Shown here piece by piece: positions 59,007-64,000 of a stretch of DNA of 64,000 nucleotides (positions within the stretch are counted from its first letter, which is position 1; every line of letters starts with the position of its first letter). The stretch comes from Flavobacterium tagetis (GTDB lineage: Bacteria; Bacteroidota; Bacteroidia; Flavobacteriales; Flavobacteriaceae): assembly GCF_016735615.1 (NCBI RefSeq), contig NZ_JAERSF010000004.1:248001-312000 (forward strand). Direction: 5' to 3'. The translations under genes were made by a program, and so were the position numbers. The notes under the pieces were generated by a model. That model had not been told where the DNA came from, searched no databases, and worked only from the letters and a program-made list of their open reading frames with translations.

Positions 59007-59612
59007 ATGATACAAATTAACCAAACAGCATCCTTTGCTGTTGAAGATATATTATTCTGTTTTGCGCTCGAATCTGAAGCAGCAGAAGTTTTTAAAGGTC
59101 ACAATGTTTTAATTACGGGAATCGGAAAAGTAAATGCAGCTTACGAGTTGACAAAAGCCATTCTAAAGAAAAAGCCGTCTGTTATTGTAAATCTGGGTTC
59201 AGCGGGAAGCAGCTGCTTTCAAAAAGGTGAGGTAATCTGCTGTACCAAATTCGTTCAAAGAGATATGGACGTTCGCGGATTAGGTTTTGCATTATACGAA
59301 ACGCCTCTTTCTTGTTTACCGCCAGTTTTAGAATATGGTTTGTTAATGGATAATCTAAAAGAAGGAATCTGCGGAACAGGCGATAATTTCGAAATGGGAC
59401 ATTGCTCAGACGCCTACAATGTGGTTGATATGGAAGCTTACGCTCTAGCTATGATTGCCATGAAAGAAAATATTCCGTTTTTAAGCCTAAAATATATTTC
59501 TGATGGAGCCGATGATAATGCTGCTGAAGATTGGACGGTTCAAGTTCATAAAGCAGCTATTGCTTACGGGAAAATTTTAGGGTTGATAAAAGAATCTGAA
59601 GCCATTTCTTAG
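59007..59612 (+). CDS. 5'-methylthioadenosine/S-adenosylhomocysteine nucleosidase-like protein
   Basis: The 201-residue protein belongs to the PNP/UDP phosphorylase superfamily: VLITGIGKVNAAYELTKAI, PSVIVNLGSAGSS, VVDMEAYALAMIAMKENIPFLSLKYISDGADDNA with the conserved catalytic Asp in SDGADD and the Met-Glu of the ribose pocket (DMEAYA). It would cut 5'-methylthioadenosine or a related nucleoside. The protein is a little shorter than E. coli MtnN (232), lacking the first strand. A GGAG-like RBS (AAAAGGAG) precedes the ATG, unusual here. Confidence 0.85.
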   Translation: MIQINQTASFAVEDILFCFALESEAAEVFKGHNVLITGIGKVNAAYELTKAILKKKPSVIVNLGSAGSSCFQKGEVICCTKFVQRDMDVRGLGFALYETPLSCLPPVLEYGLLMDNLKEGICGTGDNFEMGHCSDAYNVVDMEAYALAMIAMKENIPFLSLKYISDGADDNAAEDWTVQVHKAAIAYGKILGLIKESEAIS

Positions 59613-59622
59613 TTGAAATGGC
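59601..59622 (+). terminator. Terminator of the nucleosidase gene
   Basis: GCCATTTC (59601-59608) pairs with GAAATGGC (59615-59622) and is followed by TTTTTT. The left arm overlaps the stop codon. Confidence 0.7.
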
Positions 59623-59645
59623 TTTTTTATTTGTCGGTAATTTTA

Positions 59646-60473
59646 TTAAGCCAAATTGATGTTTCGGATCATTTCTTTAATCAATTTTAAAGCTTCAGTA
59701 GATGTTTTTCGAATAATGATTTTATTCTTTTTATCTTTTATTAAAGCCGTAAACTGATTGTCTTCTATATTGATATCAACAATAGTTCCGCCATATTTTA
59801 AAGTGGTTTCTGCAATTGCAACAGGTAGATTCGTGGCGCCAGAAGTTCCTAGAATAAAAAGTATTCCAGAGTTTTTGGCAATTTTCAAAGAACTGAATTT
59901 TTTATTTGTTTGTTCATCGTAGTATTCATCAAACCATAAAATATTTGGTCTCATCCAACTTCTACAATTTTTGCATTTTAAAAGCTCTATTTCTTTTTCA
60001 GTTAAATCTTCATCGATGTCTTTTCCTTTTATTTCTTCGGGCAGATTTATAATTTCTTTGCAACCGTTTGAACACTTTATTTGTCTATTATTTCCATGAA
60101 TTTCGAAAATCCTTTCTGTTCCGCTTAATCGGTGTAAGTTGTCTATATTTTGAGTAATCAGATGAAATCTGTCTTTTAAAATGTTTTCAATTTCAACCAA
60201 TTCGTAATGACTTGCATTTGGCGTTGCATTTTCGAACATTTTTTTTCTAAACAATGAATATTGCCAAACTTCTTCGGGGTTTTCTTTGAAGTATTTAAAA
60301 GTTCCAAACTCTTCAGGTTTGTGAAATTTTGTTCCCTTGATCCAAATACCATCAACACCTCTATAGGTCGGAATTCCACTTTCAGAAGAAATTCCAGCAC
60401 CAGTTAAAAAAGTAAAAAGGTTTCTTTTGTTTTTAGTTGAAACTTGTTTTATTATGTTTTCTAATTGTTCCAT
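59646..60473 (-). CDS. Sir2-family NAD-dependent protein deacylase
   Basis: The 275-residue sirtuin has the NAD motif FLTGAGISSESGIPTYRG, the catalytic block LITQNIDNLHRLSG with HGN (general-base His), and a zinc finger with two Cys pairs (CSNGC and CKNC). NAD-binding GTSGATNLPVA and later motifs are present. The YxxR desuccinylase signature of SIRT5/CobB is only half kept (WQYSLFRKK: the Tyr position is Ser, Arg is retained), so the acyl preference is open. It is convergent with the nucleosidase. Confidence 0.9.
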   Translation of the reverse strand: MEQLENIIKQVSTKNKRNLFTFLTGAGISSESGIPTYRGVDGIWIKGTKFHKPEEFGTFKYFKENPEEVWQYSLFRKKMFENATPNASHYELVEIENILKDRFHLITQNIDNLHRLSGTERIFEIHGNNRQIKCSNGCKEIINLPEEIKGKDIDEDLTEKEIELLKCKNCRSWMRPNILWFDEYYDEQTNKKFSSLKIAKNSGILFILGTSGATNLPVAIAETTLKYGGTIVDINIEDNQFTALIKDKKNKIIIRKTSTEALKLIKEMIRNINLA

Positions 60474-60813
60474 GTATAATGAAAAAAGGATAAATCTTTT
60501 TGGATTAAATATAAACTAAAAATTAATATCTAAAAATTGTGAGTTTTTATGAATTGCTAGCGGAGCAAAATATTTATAGTATAATTTAAATTCCCATATT
60601 CAAAAGCTCCAGCGGAGCGACATATTGAAAATACCTGATTTTAGTATAAATAAAGAATGAAAAACGACTAAATAAGCTTCATACAATAAAACTGATAAGT
60701 ATTTGATGGGTTATTTTTAACTAATATGAAATGTTTGTTTACTAGTCAAATTCAGAAACTTTTTAACTTTATAACCTTCATATTTTACTAACTAAAGACC
60801 TTCAAAAACCAAA
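60474..60813. other. Divergent intergenic region between sirtuin and GH2 genes
   Basis: The 340-base AT-rich region contains two copies of an AGCGGAGC word: 60556-60566 (GCTAGCGGAGC) and 60606-60618 (GCTCCAGCGGAGC, a 5-bp stem with a 3-base loop). Both are followed by AATATTTATAG or ACATATTGAAAA. No ORF or RNA gene is seen. Confidence 0.55.
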
Positions 60814-62628
60814 ATGATTTTAACTATGAAAAAGATAATAATGCTGTGCTGTGCTTTTCTGTTAATGGGAAAAACAATAGCGCAGGAAATTCCGTTGGTG
60901 GCTAATATTTCCTCGCGAAACAATATTACTTTAAACGGAAAATGGAGTTATATCGTAGATCCGCTGGAAAACGGATATTTTAATTACCGTTTAGAACCTT
61001 TTAAAGACAACGGATTTTTCGAAAATAAAAAGTGGAATACCACAGAGTTGAGCGAATATAATTTTGCAACCTCAGCAGTAATGGATATTCCGTCAGATTG
61101 GAATTCGAAAGACCAAAGATTATTTTTTTACGAAGGAACGGTTTGGTTTCAGAAAGACTTTAGCTATAAGAAAGATTCCAAAAGCAAAGGAATTCTCCAT
61201 TTCGGCGCGGTTAATTATGATGCAAAAGTTTATGTAAACGGAAAATTGGCAGGAACACATATTGGCGGTTACACACCTTTTAATTTTGACGTAACCAATT
61301 TATTAGTTGACGGAAATAATTTCGTAGTCGTAAAAGTCGATAACAAACGCCACAAAGACAACGTGCCAACCGTAAATATGGATTGGTGGAATTATGGCGG
61401 CATTACAAGAGACGTAACTCTGGTTCAGGTTCCGAATACTTATATTGAAGATTATTTAGTTCAATTGGATAAAAAAGAAAAAGGAAAAATTTCAGGTTGG
61501 ATAAAATTAAATAGCGAATCGGCAAATCAGTCTGTTTCGGTTTCAATTCCAGAACTGAAAATTAAAAAGAGCGTTACGACTGATGCAAAAGGAATTGCCT
61601 ATTTTGAAATTAAAGCCAATCCCGTTTTATGGACGCCAGAAAGACCAAAATTGTATGATGTAACGATTTCTAAAGCAGATGAAAATATCGCGGATCAAAT
61701 TGGTTTTAGAACTATTGAAACGAAAGGCAAAGAGATTCTTTTAAACGGAAAAAAAGTCTTTTTACGCGGAATCAGCATTCATGAAGAAGCGCCTTTCAGA
61801 TCTGGAAGAGCTTGGTCTCAAGAAGATGCCATTACGTTATTGACTTGGGCAAAAGAATTAGGCTGTAATTATGTTCGTTTGGCGCATTATCCGCACAACG
61901 AAAATATGGTAAGAGAAGCTGAAAAAATGGGATTAATGATTTGGTCTGAAGTTCCGGTTTATTGGACCATTTCGTGGACAAATCCAGATACGTATGCTAA
62001 TGCCGAACGTCAGCTCCACGATATGATTTACAGAGACAAAAATCGTTGCGGAATCGTAATTTGGTCAATTGCCAATGAAACGCCACATGGCGATGACCGA
62101 GATGCTTTCTTGAGCAAACTGGCAAAATATGCGCGCACGCAAGATAATTCTCGTTTGATTAGTATGGCGATGGAAGTTACTTCGAGTTCAAATAACATCA
62201 ACACGCTTCATGATAATATGAATGAATATGTAGATATTGTAAGTTTCAACCAATATTTGGGCTGGTACAGAGGAACCAATGAATCTTGCAAAGACATGCA
62301 ATGGGTAATTCCGTACAACAAGCCCGTTATTATAAGTGAGTTTGGTGGCGAAGCGCTGCAAGGTTTGCACGGCGATAAAAAAGAACGTTGGAACGAAGAA
62401 TATCAAGAAGAATTGTACATTCAGAATACACAAATGTTCGATCGTATTGAAGGTTTAGCAGGAGTTTCACCTTGGATTCTAGTTGACTTTAGATCGCCAA
62501 GAAGACAATTGCCAAACATTCAGGATTTCTTTAATCGTAAAGGATTAATTTCAAGCAACGGAATTAAAAAGAAAGCTTTTTATGTGATGAAAGATTGGTA
62601 CAAACAAAAAGAAGAAGAATATAAGTAA
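60814..62628 (+). CDS. Glycoside hydrolase family 2 enzyme (beta-glucuronidase/galactosidase type)
   Basis: The 604-residue secreted enzyme (signal peptide to about residue 24, IAQ) has a sugar-binding jelly roll (about 40-205), an Ig-like domain (about 210-300) and a TIM barrel (about 305-600). The acid/base Glu422 is in SIANETPHGDD and the nucleophile Glu509 is in VIISEFGGEALQG. Motifs such as LRGISIHEEAP, DWWNYGGITRDV and RLAHYPHNENMVREAEKMG match GH2 beta-glucuronidases. The exact sugar is not decided. It has a terminator behind it. A second ATG at 60826 is possible. Confidence 0.92.
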   Translation: MILTMKKIIMLCCAFLLMGKTIAQEIPLVANISSRNNITLNGKWSYIVDPLENGYFNYRLEPFKDNGFFENKKWNTTELSEYNFATSAVMDIPSDWNSKDQRLFFYEGTVWFQKDFSYKKDSKSKGILHFGAVNYDAKVYVNGKLAGTHIGGYTPFNFDVTNLLVDGNNFVVVKVDNKRHKDNVPTVNMDWWNYGGITRDVTLVQVPNTYIEDYLVQLDKKEKGKISGWIKLNSESANQSVSVSIPELKIKKSVTTDAKGIAYFEIKANPVLWTPERPKLYDVTISKADENIADQIGFRTIETKGKEILLNGKKVFLRGISIHEEAPFRSGRAWSQEDAITLLTWAKELGCNYVRLAHYPHNENMVREAEKMGLMIWSEVPVYWTISWTNPDTYANAERQLHDMIYRDKNRCGIVIWSIANETPHGDDRDAFLSKLAKYARTQDNSRLISMAMEVTSSSNNINTLHDNMNEYVDIVSFNQYLGWYRGTNESCKDMQWVIPYNKPVIISEFGGEALQGLHGDKKERWNEEYQEELYIQNTQMFDRIEGLAGVSPWILVDFRSPRRQLPNIQDFFNRKGLISSNGIKKKAFYVMKDWYKQKEEEYK

Positions 62629-62638
62629 GACAAAGTAG

Positions 62639-62673
62639 AAAACCTTCAAAGTCATTTTGATTTTGGAGGTTTT
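62639..62673 (+). terminator. Terminator of the GH2 gene
   Basis: An imperfect stem (AACCTTCAAA at 62641-62650 with TTTTGGAGGTT at 62661-62671) is followed by a T run. Confidence 0.7.
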
Positions 62674-62717
62674 TTTGTGTTTTTTCCTTAATTTTATTTA
62701 AAAAAAAGAACACTTTA

Positions 62718-63347
62718 ATGGAACTAGAAATTGTCATAAGATTGCTTTTAGCGGCATTTTGGGGAGCTTTAATTGGTGCCGAAAGAGAATACAGCGGAAA
62801 AGCAGCTGGTCTTCGCACCACGATAATGATTTCTGTTGGGGCTTGTTTCTTTACGTTTATGTCCGAATGGATTGGCGGAGCAGGAAATCCAGATAGAATA
62901 GCTTCTAATATTGTAACGGGTTTAGGTTTTCTTTGCGCAGGAGTGATTTTTAGATCAGATAATCATGTTAGCGGCATTACGACGGCTGCAACAATATGGT
63001 CTGTTGCAGCAGTTAGTATGGGAGTAGGAGCGGGTTATTATTTTGCATCGGCTTGTGCGGCCTTGATGATTCTTTCCATTCTTACGGTGCTTACTTTTCT
63101 TCAGAATAAAATAGACCTCATCAACGCACATAAAACCCTTCAAATAACTTTTAAACGTTCTGATAGCGGATACGCAAGATGCAATGAGCTTTTTTCAGTC
63201 TATGGCGTAAAATCAAAACTGATTACACAGCGTCGTAATCTGGATCATATAGTTTTAGAATGGCAAATACATGGTCCAAAAAAATCTATAGAATCTTTGT
63301 ATACAGCACTTTTGCAAGACCCTGTTTTTGAGGAATTAGTATTATAA
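62718..63347 (+). CDS. MgtC/SapB-family membrane protein
   Basis: The 209-residue protein has five predicted membrane helices in the MgtC module (about 5-140): WGALIGAEREYSGKAAGLRTTIMISVGACFF, IVTGLGFLCAGVIF, VSGITTAATIWSVAAVSMGVGAG. A C-terminal ACT-like cytosolic domain (about 145-209) follows. MgtC proteins relate to Mg2+ or phosphate homeostasis and to control of ATP synthase. It lies 11 bases before a GNAT gene, so likely co-transcribed. Confidence 0.9.
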   Translation: MELEIVIRLLLAAFWGALIGAEREYSGKAAGLRTTIMISVGACFFTFMSEWIGGAGNPDRIASNIVTGLGFLCAGVIFRSDNHVSGITTAATIWSVAAVSMGVGAGYYFASACAALMILSILTVLTFLQNKIDLINAHKTLQITFKRSDSGYARCNELFSVYGVKSKLITQRRNLDHIVLEWQIHGPKKSIESLYTALLQDPVFEELVL

Positions 63348-63358
63348 CAACAAAAAAT

Positions 63359-63889
63359 ATGAATTTTAATTTACAGCCCGTTTTAGAAAATGATCTTTGC
63401 ATTTTGTCTCCTTTAGAAGAAAAAGATTTTGAGGCTTTGTACAAAGTAGCTTCCGATCCTAAAATTTGGGAACAGCATCCAAACAAAGACCGATGGAAAA
63501 AAGAAGTCTTTGAAAATTTCTTTGAAGGAGCCATGAAAAGTAAAGGCGCTTTTAAGATTATAAGTAAAGAAACAGGAGAGTTTATCGGAAGTACAAGATT
63601 TTACGATTTCAATCAAGAAGATGATAGTATTTTTATTGGCTATACTTTTTATGCGGTTTCTTGCTGGGGAAAAGGCGTGAACCAAAGTGTAAAAAAAACA
63701 ATGTTGGATTATCTTTTTCAATATGTTTCGAAAGTGAAATTTCATATTGGTTCAGAAAATATCCGATCACAAATTGCGATTTCAAGAGTAGGAGCCAAAA
63801 AAGTGGACGAAGAAGAAGTGGCTTATTTTGGAGAAAAGCCAAAATTGAATTTTGTATATCAAATAAATAAAGAGGATTGGGCTAAATAA
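63359..63889 (+). CDS. GNAT-family N-acetyltransferase
   Basis: The 176-residue protein matches the RimJ/RimL-type GNAT: PVLENDLCILSPLEEKDFEALYKVASDPKIWEQHP, the AcCoA-binding region YTFYAVSCWGKGVNQSVKKTMLDYLFQ (with the GKG loop), and IAISRVGAKKVDEE. The acceptor may be a ribosomal protein N-terminus or a small metabolite; not decidable. Its stop directly precedes the convergent AraC gene end. Confidence 0.85.
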   Translation: MNFNLQPVLENDLCILSPLEEKDFEALYKVASDPKIWEQHPNKDRWKKEVFENFFEGAMKSKGAFKIISKETGEFIGSTRFYDFNQEDDSIFIGYTFYAVSCWGKGVNQSVKKTMLDYLFQYVSKVKFHIGSENIRSQIAISRVGAKKVDEEEVAYFGEKPKLNFVYQINKEDWAK

Positions 63890-64000
63890 TCATTTTCTAG
63901 CTTTAGGTTTCTCTTTAATTACGGAAAAATAAGAAGTGCTAAAAGCAGAAAGACTTTTGTAACCAACCATAAAAGCAATTTGGCTCAAGGTATATTGGTT
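63890..64000 (-). CDS. AraC-family regulator, C-terminal fragment (start outside window)
   Basis: The minus-strand frame from the window edge to TGA at 63890-63892 encodes 36 residues ending NQYTLSQIAFMVGYKSLSAF then STSYFSVIKEKPKARK. This is the second HTH of an AraC protein (LSQIAFMVGYKSLSAFSTSY). The gene continues outside. It starts one base after the GNAT stop, so the two converge. Confidence 0.8.
   Translation of the reverse strand, partial: NQYTLSQIAFMVGYKSLSAFSTSYFSVIKEKPKARK

Noticed and set aside
1..64000. Prophage, insertion sequence, CRISPR array, toxin-antitoxin or restriction system
   Set aside because: No transposase, integrase, phage structural gene, regular spacer array or defence nuclease could be found on either strand.

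Overview
The window is a stretch of an AT-rich Bacteroidota chromosome, almost certainly a Flavobacterium close to F. johnsoniae. The support is a SusC/SusD pair, GIN-domain (DUF2807) proteins, a parA-parB-DUF5683-dapB-lepB-WbqC gene string, several boxes matching the Bacteroidota -7 element TAnnTTTG, and start codons that usually lack a Shine-Dalgarno sequence. Most of it is ordinary core chromosome. There is no prophage, transposase, CRISPR array or rRNA operon. One tRNA gene (Pro, UGG) is present.

Layout. 1-8.5 kb: an edge-truncated erythromycin-esterase-like protein, lpxK, a TPR hybrid histidine kinase, gap, lipA and a secreted M48 peptidase. 8.5-19 kb: a PH-domain protein, TonB, an ECF sigma factor overlapping a glycosyltransferase, a PaiB-like flavoprotein, murB, a second glycosyltransferase, recF, a TPR membrane protein and ribH. 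19-30 kb: mutL, two adjacent rhomboid genes, an EEP hydrolase, and the minus-strand string parA, parB, DUF5683, dapB, lepB, WbqC. 30-39.7 kb: RlpA, a large secreted beta-helix protein, tRNA-Pro, trxB, and a PadR/PspC/GIN/GIN envelope-stress-type operon. 39.8-47 kb: a copper-handling cluster on the minus strand: a Cys-rich secreted protein, DUF3347, an HMA-AraC fusion regulator, a Cu-ATPase, a multicopper oxidase with a C-terminal barrel-like domain, and a 52-residue CC-motif peptide. 47-49 kb: a divergent AraC/MFS pair. 49.1-56.3 kb: a SusC/SusD/surface-lipoprotein operon behind a long leader with LacI-type palindromes. 56.4-64 kb: a Qnr-like pentapeptide protein, AraC with DUF6642, a nucleosidase, a sirtuin, a GH2 enzyme, MgtC, a GNAT and an edge-truncated AraC.

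How the parts work together. The copper genes form a complete import-independent detoxification set: Cu(I) export by the P-type ATPase, periplasmic oxidation by the multicopper oxidase, small Cys-rich sequestration proteins, and a regulator with its own CxxC metal-binding domain. The SusCD operon has no enzyme beside it, so its glycan must be cut by enzymes encoded elsewhere. Its promoter carries an operator directly against the -7 box.

The most unusual non-coding signal is a set of long intergenic inverted repeats. Each is built from its own word (for example GCCACGAATTCACGAATT, GAGCGGAGTCGA, TTAGCCACAGATTAAA). They lie between tandem or convergent genes, and one lies directly in front of the TTG start of gap. 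The second strong observation is that MutL has lost all recognisable endonuclease metal-binding motifs, although Bacteroidota are not known to carry MutH.
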